64,000 nt of DNA from Dicaeum eximium (Eukaryota; Chordata; Aves; Passeriformes; Dicaeidae). The stretch spans positions 2,518,972-2,582,971 of the forward strand of contig VWZP01004506.1 of NCBI GenBank assembly GCA_013396995.1, written 5' to 3'. The notes under the pieces are model-generated. The model was not told where the DNA came from and made no database searches. It was given only the letters and a program-made list of their open reading frames with translations. Below are positions 11,268 to 24,800 of this stretch, one piece after another. The stretch's first letter is position 1. Every line of letters begins with the position of its first letter. Position numbers and translations under genes: made by a program.

Positions 11268-12254
11268 CATGCCATGAAATGCAATCTTGGTTATTATCAA
11301 GGTAACATCTGCAGGTCTTGTGCCCCAGAGTCCTCTTAAGCTGAGTAAGGCACAACCAAGAATCAGCTCCCACACTGAACAGCTAATGTAATATTAACTT
11401 TAAATGGACAGAGGACAGATTTATCAGATATAGGAAATACCAAGAGACAAATGAACAAATAGTAGTCTGAGGGATAGGAGACCTAGGTCATCAGCTGTTT
11501 AATGCTCCCACGATGAACAAACCCAAAAAAATTAATGTCTTCAGAGGGATAATTGTCCCACCCTACACATGGTGTGTACATCCATAAGTAAGTAAAGTCA
11601 TCCATAAGTAAGTAAAAAATAGGAGCAATGGTGCTTAATGGCAGGTGTCACCTCCTAAGTCAGAGAAAATCCATGTGGGCATGGCCAGAGCTGCAAGAAG
11701 AGCTACAGCTGCACAAACAGTTGGCCAGGTGGATCCTGCAGATCTCTGCAGAAGGATTATGCAATCTTGCTGCAAATGTTTTGGAAACACTATTCATTCT
11801 TTTTTTCTGTTCACTCAGCAGGGATTACAGGCATAGTAACTTCATCTATCATTTGCACAAGGAGATAAGAGCAAGGAAGGCGTAGGGCAGATCAAGCATC
11901 TCTCCTTTCCCTGTTCTCACACTTCCTCCACTGCAAATTTAAAAGGTGTGCAGTACAGCTAATGTGAGAGCCTCTTATCTAGTTAATACGAGCTAGGAGA
12001 ATGTTGAACTAGTTTATTGCTTCCTGCAGCTGTACCACCTGAAGCTCTGATCTATCTCATCAAACATCATAAATGGCTGTAACAATGGGCAGACACGGTC
12101 CTGCCTTGCAGAAAGGCACCTCTAGAGAATGTCAAACAAGCATGGGGGTCTTTATAGTTGGGGGTCTCCACAGATGGAAGCATTTACTGCCACCTTTCAG
12201 AAGTCACAAGATCAAAAGTCCAACGAGGACATTGAACTCATATCCTGAGTTTCA
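11268..12254. other. Intergenic/intronic DNA with a small tandem duplication
   Basis: No exon supported. A 20-bp unit beginning CATCCATAAGTAAGTAAA is tandemly duplicated at 11579-11616. The rest is unremarkable sequence between the solo LTR and a plus-strand CR1. Confidence 0.65.
11579..11616. repeat. 20-bp tandem duplication (2 copies)
   Basis: CATCCATAAGTAAGTAAA occurs at 11579-11596 and 11599-11616. With only two copies it is probably replication slippage. Confidence 0.85.
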
Positions 12255-12805
12255 TCAAAAGAAGAGTGCTCAGCAGCTTGAGGGAGGTGTTTCTCCCCCC
12301 TTCTGTGCACTTGTGGGACCCCACCTCTCTGGGGCCTCCAGCATAAGAAAAATATGGAGCAGTTGGAGTGAACCCAGAGGAGGCCACACAGGTGATCAGA
12401 GCCCTGGAACACCTCTCCTAAAGAGTCTGGGAGAGCTGGGGCTGTTCAGCCTGGAGGAGAGAAGGCTACAGCGAATCCCCATTGTGGCCTTCCAGTACCT
12501 AAAGGGGTCTACAAGAGAACTGGAGACCATCTGTAATGATAAGGGGCAAAGGCTTCACACTGAAAGAGGGGAGATTTAGATTAGATACATGGAAGAAATT
12601 CCTTCCTGTGAGGGTGGTGAGGTATTGGAACAGGCTGCCCAGAGAAGCTGGAGCTCTGCTTCATCCCTAGAAATGTTCAAGGCCAGGCTGGATGAGGCTT
12701 TGAGCAACCTGGTCCAGTGGAAAGTGTCCCTTCTCTTGGCAGGGGAGCTGGAATGAGATGATCTTTAAGGTCCCTCCCAATCCAAAGCATTCTATGATTC
12801 TATGA
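12255..12805 (+). mobile_element. CR1 LINE fragment (3' 550 bp)
   Basis: Plus-strand CR1 copy that starts in the C-terminal part of ORF2, at the stretch equivalent to the 'reg-LPLYSALVRPHL' region (GGAGGTGTTTCTCCCC, 12284). It continues through GAGAGCTGGGGCTGTTCAGC (encoding ELGLFSLEERRLQ at about 12430-12465), the 3' UTR landmarks GGCCAGGCTGGATGAGGCTT and AGATGATCTTTAAGGTCCC, and ends in the perfect tail ATTCTATGATTCTATGA (12789-12805). The coding remnant has indels and a stop (the open stretch ends at 12579). The well-kept tail suggests it is one of the younger CR1 copies in the window. Confidence 0.95.
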
Positions 12806-15800
12806 CATAAGCAGGCTGCTCATTACAAAAATATTTCAGTGAGTTTGGCCCATATATTACTGACCAAGGTAGGGAAGATTTTCACATTTATTCAAGGAAA
12901 TTTTTGTAGAAACACATATCAGGCCTTTGAGTGTCTTCACCTGTCCTGTTAAATATTTAATTCTTCTTAGTTTAAATCTTACCTTAGTTGGATAGAACAA
13001 AGAGGAGACCTGCAATGTACATTAGGACCCTAACTTTACCTAATTTTCAATTACCTAATTAAGCAATTCCTAAATTCACTATATAGTCAAGGAAGAGAAG
13101 GGTTCTAGAGGAAGATGCTGCTAACCAAAATTTCTCACTTGGCTCTGTGCCCAATGTAATTTGATTAAACTAACATCTTCCCCAGTCTCTGAGACCTGAG
13201 GGGCCTTTGCCTTGGAGAAGGTGACTGTGTTCATCTTAAATTTCCAATTTGTGAGAGTATCAATTCTAGTAAAGGCCTCTGCAACCCATGATGTTACATG
13301 CAATATAAGTGTAAATTACTATAAATGCAAAGTGTGATTAGGTGTCTAATTGCTTATTGGAAAACCTCTAAACCTTCCACAGCAATGATAAAAAGCATAG
13401 GGTGAACAGCATTTTCAAAAAACCCAGCTATATTTTCTTGAACAGCACATTGTTTACACATTATTTGGTTGATTCCCTCCCCCATCCCCAGAGGCTCTTC
13501 TTTGAGGGTGTTGAGGAACCCGTGGTGTATGAACCACTGGCAATATTTACGGAGAGTCTGGTAGCAATCAAGCAACCTATATGTCTGATTCTCGTTATTA
13601 AATATTCCAAACTTTTATTGAGATTATTAGAACCTATTTAATGGCTCATTGAATTTAGAAACCATACCATTTTCCCATTAGCCATTTCTATCTAAATATT
13701 TATGATACCAGTTCATACAAGAAATAACAAAAGACACAAAAATTAGGAAGAGGGTGGAATTTCCTCAGATGCCTGGGAGCAAGATCTCTCCGTACCTCTA
13801 GCATAAACCAGTGGTGCAACTTAAAGGACGCTAACTGAGAGACACAAAGCAAATCTGATGATGATGAAAGGAGAACCTGTCCATGTCTTTAAGGGAGTCT
13901 GCATAAATTTGGATACAAGGCTCTTTTCCATGATTAAAGAGAATATTTGTAATTACTCATTTCATTTCTTTTGGGTGTGGTAAGGAGTTTTCCAGTCGAA
14001 TCACTGCCTGGATGTATCTATTTCAAACTAGAATATAAGTCAAAATTCCAACATATTTTCCATTAGCATACTAAAAGCACAGCTGTGGCAGAGGAAAAAA
14101 TAGTTATGATTTCTTCTTTGGATCGAGTACTGATGGAATTTTGAGAGGGGCACAGGATGTGATAGCTTGGTAACAAATCAATGCAACCTGTATCTTCAGA
14201 TCATCTAAACCTCTTCTATTTCTACATACTCTGGGGTCTAAGTTATCAACAGAGAAGAAACAAAGAAGACAGGACTGTTCTTTTTATCTAATTATCAGAA
14301 AAGACAATCCTACTGCCAGAATTCTTCAACTCAGGTTGCTTGAATGTAATTCTGTACGAGTCAGAAAGCACAAGCGAAGTCAGTGCAGGGCAGAGCCCTC
14401 AGAAGAAAATGAAGGAGACGCAGGTGGTCAGGGCAGGCACCACCATCTCACTTCTGTTCCCTGCGTGTTCCATGAAAACAGACATGTCTAAGTCCGGTTG
14501 CAACAACGTGGCACTGAGCCTGAGTTAGATGCCTTGTCACTAGAGAGGAATTTTTGGCCCAGGCTAATACTACGATGCACAGCTTCTAGACAGGATCTGG
14601 CTTGCATCCAGCTGGCTTGCAGTACTGGGAAAAGGGACATGAAAACTTTCTGACCCATCCACAAAGAAGCACTGACATTCAAGGGCATAATCTTCAAAAT
14701 TGCTGCCTCATTGTACAAACACCTCTAGTTTTCAGCTTAAGGTTGTGTAGGCTTCTAATGTTCTGCTTGAGGGCTCTGTAGGAGTGTTGCATAATACCAA
14801 GAAGAGCGAAACTTGGCACCTAGCTGACTCCTAAACCTGATCAGGAATGTCAAAAGCCAGCTGGTTTTTATTTTGGAAGAGAGAGAAGGTGGTAGTGTGC
14901 ACAACATACCACTATCAGAAAGGTGAATCAACAATGAATAAAAATAATGTTGGTTTGTTTTTTTTTTTCCTTCAAGGATAAAAGGCTTGAGCGGAATACA
15001 CAGCAATTCCACCCAGACTGCTGTGAAAGCTGATGTGGGACTGGTTTTGTGCAATATACATAAGTATGACTGAGAATCTAAATATAGGAGTGACAAATCA
15101 CTAGGCCTGGGAATTGTCCACTGACGTAGCCATTGTGATGCTAAAGAAGAGCATGGCTCCAGCTAAATTAGGTCATGAGATATTAGCACCTTTCTCTTTA
15201 TGTTCCTTTTTCATAAGGAAATAAAATAACACAGGACCCACAGATAATAAGATTATAAAGCCAGTAATTCTAAAGACAAATAATGGAAGAACTGAAGTCA
15301 CGTAAGTGCCTCCTCATACCATCCACACGTATATATTAAGGGACACTCCTTTTCCAGGAAGTTTAATCCTCAAAATTATTTCTGAGGAATCCTGTCACGG
15401 CAATGCATGAAATAAAAAATATCCAACTGTCTTCTCCTCCCTTCTGATGCAATTTGCTGCTCCCAGGGTAAAACCACTGGAAAATGCACCTGTTTACATG
15501 TGAAACATAGCAGCCTCAGTGGGAGCTGTTTTAAGCCAAAATGCCCAGACTTGCAGAAAGATGGCAGGATATAAGTACTCATTTACTGCTGCTAATTCTC
15601 ACTAAGCTGGGGAGGTGTGGAGGTGTCTAGTGGCAGTCAGCAGGATAAGTGACTCCAGGGTACAGTGACGCATGTGCACTTGTCTGAGTGCCCCAAGTGA
15701 GTAAGACTCTGGGCATGAGGAAACCTGATCTTTTCAGAGAGGAGCCTCAGGCAGGGGAAGGTGGACTAGTAAACTAAGGTACAGTGTGTTCCCTGACCTA

Positions 15801-16706
15801 CACTCTGCATTAATATTGCCAGCTAAAGAACATCAGCAATTAGCTGCCTAAAAGCTCCAAAATTATTTGCTGCATGCATGCAGCACTGGAAGAAAGGAGC
15901 CCATCCAACTTCCCCACTTGGCATCAGCTCTCTGATCTCACAGAATGGCACTCTGGTAGCTCAGCTGAGCCAGCACCATCCTAGTTATTCTCCCTGTAGG
16001 CAAGTGTCCCAGAGTCTGCACTGTGTGAGGGTAGAGCTTTCAAGCTTGAGTGTGGAACTTGGTCTGTGCTCAAAAGGAAGCATATAGATCCTGGCTGATG
16101 TCAGGAGAAAGACTACGATGTCAGAAAACAAAGTGTCTCTCTGCAGAACAAGTTCTTCTCTTTTACACCCAAAATTCTCAACTCCATAATCAGGATGACA
16201 TCACATTAACTCAGGATAGAGCCTGTTTCTGTAAGGCTCCCCTCTGTCCATCATGTGTTGCCTAATTGCCATTTTTCTCAGTCAACTCAATAATAAAGAA
16301 TTTGCCATCATCTGCTTTCTTTTTGAAATACAGGAAAGCTGAAGCAAAAACTTTATCTTTCCTTTTTTGTCTATGAGAAATGACAAACTTGAGTAATAAG
16401 CTATAGTATAAATAAAAGCAGGGTATCATAAGCAGTGTACTGAGTAACTACTGGTTTTAAGGCTATCCCGTCATCAGATGGTAAATTAGATATAAAGCCA
16501 TTTAGTTGAAAGATAATAAGGTTTATGCAACTAATAAGTAAGTCTTGTAAGGAATATTGCTGACTTCATTGTCTGTGTTCAGTCAATATCTACTTGTTAA
16601 ACCCCTGACCCTCCCCTGGGTCTCCTTCTGTAACCTGGGAAGAATGACTGGACTTTAAAGTACCTCCTCCTCTCCAGTACATTTTGAAAAATAGAGGGAG
16701 TTAACA
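12806..16706. other. Intergenic/intronic AT-rich DNA, no gene seen
   Basis: Nearly 4 kb with no repeat family I recognise and no supported exon. The longest open frame is 113 codons (minus, 14755-15096), which is unremarkable in length and content. Confidence 0.65.
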
Positions 16707-16905
16707 TAACAAAACACAAGAACATAAGAACAGCTACACTAGGTCAGACCAGGAATCTGTGGAGTCCTAGATCCAGTTCCTGGCAGTGGCTAAGAACAGG
16801 TAGAAGAAAAAACATAGGACAAGTTGGGCATATGGGAATGCCTTCCCAGAGCAGCCCTGCAGCCTGGAGATTTTTACCTCAGGAATTTCCAGACTGAAAA
16901 TAATG
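16707..16905 (-). mobile_element. Ancient CR1-type LINE fragment (turtle/crocodile-like)
   Basis: The stretch AACATAAGAACAGCTACACT followed by AGGTCAGACCAGGAATC, a CCTGGCAGTGGCTAAGA block and, further right, CTCAGGAATTTCCAGACTGA matches the order of landmarks of an old CR1-like family abundant in turtles and crocodilians. That family's landmarks are 'ATAAGAACGGCCATACTGGG', 'TCAGACCAA', the 'ACAGTGGCCAA' block and 'CCTCCAGGAATTTGTCCA'. On that comparison the element's 3' end is at the left, so it lies on the minus strand. Divergence is high. The comparison is from memory, so the family assignment is tentative. If right, this is a copy older than birds, unlike the fresher CR1 copies around it. 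Confidence 0.5.
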
Positions 16906-18013
16906 GCATATTGTTCGGAACTGGCCTGCTCCAGCACTTCTGGTCCTCATATCTTTGCTACAGCGACACTGCCCTGACATGCTCCAGACCAGCTCTGCTC
17001 AATCTTGGACATACATATGACAAGACATCAGAAAACTGAGCACCTAGCCAGATGAGAGACTAGAGATGAAAAGGTAACAAGGATAGCCTGGAGACCTGGA
17101 AGCAGAACATCTCCTGACTCCCAGTTCCATGACAGCATAGTCCTTTCCAGCACCCTCTCCATACTTTTGCAGGAGCTGCTCAGCAAATACACATGCTCAT
17201 TTTCTCTTCTAAAGCCTCTCTGCTACTTGACACCTTCAAGACAAACACAATAAATCTCTGCTGACAGATACAGTGAGCAGTGCTTATTCCTTGTACAGTT
17301 CCACTGCAATCCAGGCAAAGCATTAACGACATTGATGGAATTTCCCCTTCTGCTTGCTGAGTGCAGGAACAGACAGAACCCAGCTTTGCTACAAGAGGTT
17401 GATTTCTTGACACCTAACTCCTGCTGCTTTCTGAGGATAGAACAAGAGGAAAACACATCTGTCACAAGAAAGGAAAGACACAATTTGCAGCATGCTTGTA
17501 TGAACACCTGTGCCATAGCAGAAAAGCAGGGGACAGCAGGAGATTAGTGCCTAAAACCCTCAAAATACTACATTCCATGACATACACCTGCACAGGGTTG
17601 TATATGTTTGTGTCGAAACCCAAACCTGGCCACAGCTTAAATTATTGCACTTTTTCCCCTATCACAGATTGATATTCATGGTTGTTCCAGCCCTTTTGCC
17701 ACTCTGACAGCTTTGGAAACTGCCAGAGTTTGCGTTGTGCCACAGTAGTATTCCTCAGTGAGTGGGACCAAACAACACTCTGATTTCAATTGTGGTTAGC
17801 CACTCAAATGAGATACAGACTTTGAGAGTTTGGGGGCTATAAGTTACAACTGGAAACCAGAAAGTACGTTCGCTTCCTCTTTTCCAGGTCTTTCTCCCGA
17901 TGTAAGATTTTTCCAGGCATTTTAGGATCAAACAGATTGCAAGTAATATGGTCAGTGCAATTTCTGCTATTTTCATCTTTCCTTTTTCTTTCTTTTCTAG
18001 GATACGCTATATA

Positions 18014-18061
18014 GACTACTACTACTACTCCTACTCCTACTACTACTACTAATAATAATAT
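18014..18061. repeat. (TAC/CTA)n then (AAT)n microsatellite
   Basis: Imperfect trinucleotide repeat ACTACTACTACTACTCCTAC and so on, ending in AATAATAATA. It is interrupted by CTC units, which tend to stabilise such arrays. A likely polymorphic marker, with no coding role. Confidence 0.9.
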
Positions 18062-20105
18062 AATTTTATAGCATAACAGCATCATATGAGACAAAACTCT
18101 GAAAATCACGGGAAGCGTAAACACACATCAGTGATAGTCATTGCATGATGTTTCAGTGTACAGCAGAGAGCACTGTTTGTATCTCTGTTAGATTCAGTTT
18201 CCTTGCTGCCATTCAGGAGTTTGCTCAATAGTATCAGTTAAGACCCCAGCCTTTGAAATCACTGCTTTCATTTGCAGGAGAATGGGAGGAAGATCAGCAT
18301 GGAGCTCAAGTGAGAGGCATGCATATAAGTTCTCTGGGATGCAATTTTTAGGGGTGTGAAAACTGCTGAAAAGATAAAGGAACTCAAAGGAAAAATATCT
18401 ACATCTGCAAATGACTTCCATCTTTTCAGTTGACAAGTATTGGAATTAAGAAGGAATACCAGAAAGCAAAATAGAAGAGGACTTTTGCCCATCTTTTCCT
18501 ACCTTTTCAGAAAACAGACCACATGAGAAAAAATTGTCACGCACAGGAGACAGCTTCACTCTCAGAGCGGGCTGGCTGTGATGAGAAGAGCCATGGTGCC
18601 ACTCGCCTGAGTGCACAAGTCTGCCCAGAGCCCTCTCACAGGGGTCCTTGTTGGCAAATCAGGACCTTGCAGCACATTCTGCACCTGGGATGCCATTATG
18701 TTACTACTAACACTTATTTGTATTGGGGTAGGTTCCCAAAGGTCTGCCTTTCTAGGTCAAGGACCTCATTGTCTTTGGCATAGTAGAGAGAGAAAATCTG
18801 TTCCTGAAAAGTTGATACTTTAAAGAGAAAGCACAAGCAGCAGCGAGAACCCAAACTGAAATTCAGGAGATATTTAATTTCTTCATCAAATCATTTGACT
18901 GTGAGAAAAATAGAACTGAAAAAAAAAATACTCAGAGATATACTATAAATAATTTAGTTCATAATTAAATGTTTGTGTTTCAGCTGTCCTTAGATGTGGG
19001 TCAGCAAACACTGAAAACAGGAGTCTACTTTAAAAACGAATCTGCTGACACCTGAAGGCTGTAATCTGCCCTAATGCAATCACTTCGATTAGTAATATTT
19101 TTTAATTTCATTGTGTTGGCTTATATTCTTTTCTTTTTGGAGCTAAATTGGCCATGAATGACGAATATATTTTAATTTGATTTCATAACAGAGGTAAGTG
19201 GACCAACAAGGCATCATTCTGTTTGTCACTGTACACAGCACTGCAGAAACAAATAATAAGAGAGTATTGGGATTTTTAAGCTTGAGAAAATGCTGGGCTG
19301 AGAAGTACATGTCTGTGTCAATCCTGGGGCTCAAGAGAGGCTTGGCCCTAGTGTGACATTTCATGTGCACCACTAATACAGGCTCCTTACTACTCACTGG
19401 ATAAAATCTATTCAAATGCATCAACTTCACAAACGTTTTTATTAAAGCTCAGGCATGGACAAATTCAAAGGTTAACTCTGTCCTCCAGGCATAGAGGGAC
19501 AGGGAACAGCATCATCTAATCATGCTGCAATTCCTGGGGATCAGGCAGTTCAGCTGTTTCAGAAAATGTAGCATCTCTACTGAAATTTCAGAGATGCTTA
19601 AAGGGACACACTTAAAGGTGTAGAGTGTAGTATTTTTATTGAAGTATTACTTGGTCCAGCTTGAATAGAACTGCATTACTTACACTTCTTCCCTTTCTCT
19701 GAAATTTCCTCACCAGAGAGATCCCCAACTTATGGTGTCCATGCCATGAAGATAATCAGAGTGAACAAAAGTCTACCATGGTAATAAGAGACTTAGCTGG
19801 AATGTATCTACCAGAAACAAATCCATCTTTTCTATTTTTAAGATTTGCAATGTGTCACTGCCATGCTAAGAGCCAACATCTCAGATTTTCAATGAGATAC
19901 TGAGGGAAGACTTCATTACTCGTCCTTCCTTGTCTAAAAGCCAAAATGTATCCAATGGCTCTGAATATGATTCTTTTGTCTTTCACCAGCAAACACAACT
20001 GCCATGGCACAGTTTCCCAAAGCCAGTTCTCCCCTCCTGTGGAAATCACCGCCTGCCTTGCCAAGTTCACTCTAGGAGGGTGACCTCAGCACTGTGACCT
20101 TGTCA

Positions 20106-20504
20106 TCAGCCAACACCAGCAAGCAAGGAGGCTTGCTTCCCATAAGTCCCATCCAGAATTTTACTTTCCTTACTTTTTGTGCCCACACATCCCATGCAGA
20201 CATCAGGAAAGACCTTAAGGGCAGGTGGTGGTGTCAAGTCATTCACCAGGCACCCTCTGTACCAATTTGTTTCAGAAAGAGCAGGTTTAACATTAAGAGT
20301 GCTGTATTTTAAAGCCAGATACCACACATTAGACTTCTGGATAGATGGGTTGATTCTCAGGCTTTCTGCATACCGAATTCCTATCAGCAGGTTATATTTT
20401 TGCAGGACATAATTAATGAAGTAGATGTCCCAGATATCATGGTCCTCAATAAGCAACGAAGATGAAAGGGTATAGAACACATATAAATCTCTTAGCAAAC
20501 TTGT
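20106..20504 (-). other. Candidate exon or pseudogene fragment, unrecognised
   Basis: The minus strand is open from the stop at 20505-20507 down to 20106 (about 130 codons) in an AT-rich area where stops should be frequent. The conceptual protein has protein-like composition with three Trp and several Cys. Landmarks include DHDIWDIYFINY near the start, LIGIRYAESLRI, WYLALKYSTL, NWYRGCLVNDLTPPP and VFPDVCMGCVG. Right after that Cys-x-x-Cys segment is a strong splice-donor sequence, AAA|GTAAGG (GT at 20173-20172). No ATG start or clear acceptor was identified. I cannot name a family. Chance remains a real possibility; about one frame this long is expected in a window of this size. Confidence 0.2.
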
Positions 20505-21794
20505 TCAGCTCCTTGTCATAAACATGATTCTTTAAAACTCAGTTTCTGTTTTATTCTCTTCTTTGGGGTGAAGCCTGGATTTATTTTTAATTCTTTTCTT
20601 TCTAGCAAAATTTTGTATTTCTATAAGCTCTCATTTTGTTGGATGTGGTATGAGTTTGGGTGTTTCATCCTTCCTTTGTAGTCATGGATTACAGCAGAGT
20701 TAAACTAAAGATTAAACTTAGCAAATTTTCTCCATTAGCATTCCAGACATGATTTCCAATAAGAGAGCAAATTGTTGGCAAGAAAAATTTAATTTATGTT
20801 ATTGGAATTACAATATTTGCTGAAGAATTGAACACAGCCTGAGTAGAAACTTGTATTTACCCCTGGGAATATCAAAATACAAACCTCCATCTGTTTCTAC
20901 AGTGTCACAATGTTTTCAAATATTTTAAAATAATATAAATAAATTAAATACAATTTTGAGTAAGAATGCTGTAGGTGTTATGAGAGGAACTTCTGAGGTC
21001 TCAGTATCTTCAAACACTGCTAAATCCACTTAAGGATGTGGAATTACCAAGGAAGGGTAATGGTACTTCCCTCTTCAGTAAATGGTGTTGAGATCTTGTG
21101 ATGAAAAGCACTAGATAAGTGAGGTACTATCTGTGCCACCAGTCAAATCAGACAGCCTTGTGCACAGTCTGTTTATTTTTATAGTGAAGTATATTATACT
21201 GTCAAAAGGACACTTCATCATCTATAGTAAATATTCATCTACATGTATCATGCACTTGAGCTGCATGAAAGTTGGATTCAGAGCAGAGAAATGAATGAGA
21301 AACTTGTGAGATAAATGTCACCTTTCAATGCTGTTCTTGTGGATAAATTGCAGATGGATATAAACAAAGTCAATTATTTCATACAAGTGTTCCTTGACTC
21401 AACATAAGTGTTTCTTATGCCTAGACTAAAATCCTAAACCTCATCATTTACCTTTGGTCAGAGAATGGCAAGAAGAAACAGTATGAAGTTCCACTAACTG
21501 AGGATAATTATGTACAGTAACACACAAACATTATCAGATTTATTTTCCCAGAAATAAAGGTCACATGCTATGGTGTTGAACAAATCCTCACCGATGCTTA
21601 CTAAACAACTCCATTAACTACTAAAGAAATATTTTTATTAACACTAGCAGAGAAGGTAGCATATAAATTGAATTTCCACATGCAGTTATCACACAGCAGT
21701 GACTCTGAAGCATAGCAAAATATCATTTCCATGACCTCAATCACACAAGGGAAAGCAAATGTAATCTTTGACTTTGCTGCACTTTGAGTTTGGA

Positions 21795-21859
21795 TTTTTA
21801 ATATATGAACATATTTTAATATATGGACAATATAGGGAGTTTTTTTAATATATGGACAT
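21795..21859. repeat. Three dispersed copies of an AT-rich 15-mer
   Basis: TTTTAATATATG(A/G)ACA occurs three times in 65 bases (about 21795, 21814 and 21842). It is probably a decayed local duplication in AT-rich DNA. Confidence 0.6.
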
Positions 21860-24800
21860 GTGTTCTAATTAATTTACTGTTATCCTTAATTTTCTTAGGA
21901 AATAAAATATTTTTTTCCTGGAATAGTCTTTTATTCAGTTTTAAACTGTATGACTAGCCCATGACTATGCAACAACTGCTTTCCATGAGCAACATGAAAA
22001 TACTAAAAGCAAGAACTGTATTTTTTAATATACTCAAAGAAGCAAAGCTACACAGCAGGGAAGGCCCTGTTTTCTATGTTCTGTCTTCTGCAGACAAAAC
22101 AAAACAAAATAAAATAGTCCTGAAGAAGTAGTTTTACGATTCAATAACTTCTGAGTGGGAATTCTGAAAATGTGTTTTATGCTAATGGGAAGCCCTGGAT
22201 GGTGGTGTTGGGGCACTGCCACCTCCATTACAAGACATTACATTTAACAGTTATGTATAAGCATTCAGGTCATAATTTGGATTTTTTTTTCCCTTCCTAT
22301 TAGAAGTTTGATGTCATTTTAACATGAAAGCCTGGACAGCACCTGAAGGCTCAGCCACATGGCTGAGTGCAATTCACGTTGTGGCTGCTCAGCGAGCTGC
22401 GAGTGCCCTCCTGTCCAAGCAGGGATAACCTCCCACAGGTCACACTTGGTCCACACAGCCCCAGCCACCAGCCTAACATTAATTCACCTCAGGTAAGGCA
22501 GCTCCATTTACTTCATCTCTCAGCCAAGGCAGCACAAAAACAGGGCAGGGTCACTGTTCAGCCATCTCCAGCTCCACAGTTGCCCATCTGCCCAAAAGTT
22601 TCTTTCATTCTCTGTCTAACAGTATAACCCAAAAATCCAACTACATCACAGGGGTCTGGGCTTTAAATTTTCCTTGCTTTCCAAGTATGCAAGGAGCCTG
22701 TTCTGCCAACACTAACTGACTCCAGTGGTAAATGTGCTGCTTGCTCTGCCTTGGGGGCTGCAGGTTGCTGCTCCCTGAGTGTTTGCAAAGGGATCTGACC
22801 TCAGTCCTCTGACTTGTGCTTCTGCACCAAGAGCCAGCCAGCTCTGCCTGCCCTTTTAGTGAATTGTACCTTAATGAAATATAGGAGAATAAACAGAGGT
22901 GCTGTTCCCTTGAAAGCCACTGCATCTGAAAATTGGCAGGCTGCAGTACATTATGCCACCAACCACAGGGTCATAATATCTAAATACATTGTATATAGAA
23001 AATAGTTACCGAAAAGTAAGTATAGTCAGCATTTGTAATAAATAATAGCTAATAAATCGTGAAAGCACTACATTCTAGGATGTAGGATCCTATGTCTTCC
23101 ACTATTTAGTAATTTATCATGTGAAATCCACTGACCTTTCCAAGCTTTCCTTTTTCCCTTTCTGTTTTGGTGAAACAGGAGCGTTAATTATGCTTTTGCT
23201 TTTTTTATTGAGCAACATTAGCATACAAATAGGCCATCAATAAGCAATTACAATCTCCATCTCAGAAAGAAGAGAACTACAATATTGTGTGGCTACTCAC
23301 GCAAACACGCAAGTCCTTTTTAAAAAAGACAGAGCAACTCACAATTGAATAAAACAGGAATGCACGGGAAAAACAGACAATGATAGATGGATAAATATCA
23401 GGCTAGCTCTCAGGCAAAGATTCAAAAAGGTCCTTCTTATTCATCAGACAAACATAGGACTCAGAATAACCCTAGTTTTCCCCATACTGCCCTGCCACTG
23501 ACTCCAGAGATTAAAAATCTGTTCAGATCTCATGCTGGTAACATTTATGAATTTTACTCAAGTGGAAGCTATCAGTTGTGTCAAATGGCACTGACTTATG
23601 TCTTCAGCAGCATTTGACTTATTTCCAGAGAAACACTAAATCTGCTTGCTTCTTTTTTATAGTGGGGCACCTATATGAGAGAAAGGATGAATTTCTTGTA
23701 TTTGACAGTCTTAGGGTAGGTTTGTGCTAAAGATGAATAATAAAACAATCACCACAATATTTTTTTCTGTAAGTACAACACATTGCTGCTGTGCCTTTAA
23801 TCCAAGTCCTGTTTTGAACCTGAACCTACACTGATTTAAGTAAATACATGATTTTCAACCTTTTTAGTTGAATCTGTTTCACTTCATACTAATGGGCCTA
23901 AAATCTACTTCAAATGCAAATAGGGGTAAATTAATTTTTAAGTGCTCACACAAGATGTGTCCACATTTTTACCTAACATTTAAGACTGTTTGATCTTAAA
24001 ATCAGTTATGTCTAGTGTCAATTAGCCAACACATTTATAGAAGTCACTGACCTTCAGCTGAGATGCTGTAAATAACCAGATTTTGATTTACAGACCATTG
24101 GGGAAAATGTAAATAGCTTACTTTAAAACCGTCTTTGACTGAAGGATGACCTCTTACACCACTGTGTCCTGATCTGTTGCAAGCTTTGTGTCTGAAGCAG
24201 TTTGTGCATATTCTGTTTGGTGAGTACAGGCTCCATGGCAAAATGTAAACACCTTGAATTAATGACACCAAAGCCTCCTGAAGAAAAAGCTGCTCGCAGC
24301 TTTCATGAAAGTGATCTTGACCTCCTGCCCTGTGGTTTGGTTTTTTTTTTTCTATTAAAATTATAAATAAATCTTTGAAAACTACATAACACTGGTTGTC
24401 TAGGAGGTGTTCTTTTGTTTAGGACTTCAGCAGACAAGTTCAGCCAAATCCCGCCTTGCCAACTGTGGAGACAATTCCCTTGGCTTCCCACCTTTCCTGC
24501 CAGCAGCAAATACCTTCTCTGGCATGGAGACAAAACCACCCAGCAGACACCACAATTTGCAACCTACCATCTCAGTTTAACCAAATACAGATTAAGTTGT
24601 GAATTTCAGCTGTCAACATTGCCAGTGCTCACTCCACTTTTCCATCTCCCCTGTGAGGGTGTTATATTCTCAGTTGTGAGGAGGACTCGAATATATTTAT
24701 TGACAACAGCATTCCCTTAATACACTTTAACAATCCCCCTCTTCACCAGGTTTCCTCCAGAGCAGGCGAGATATGAGCTGCTAAAATCCAAACTGCTGTT

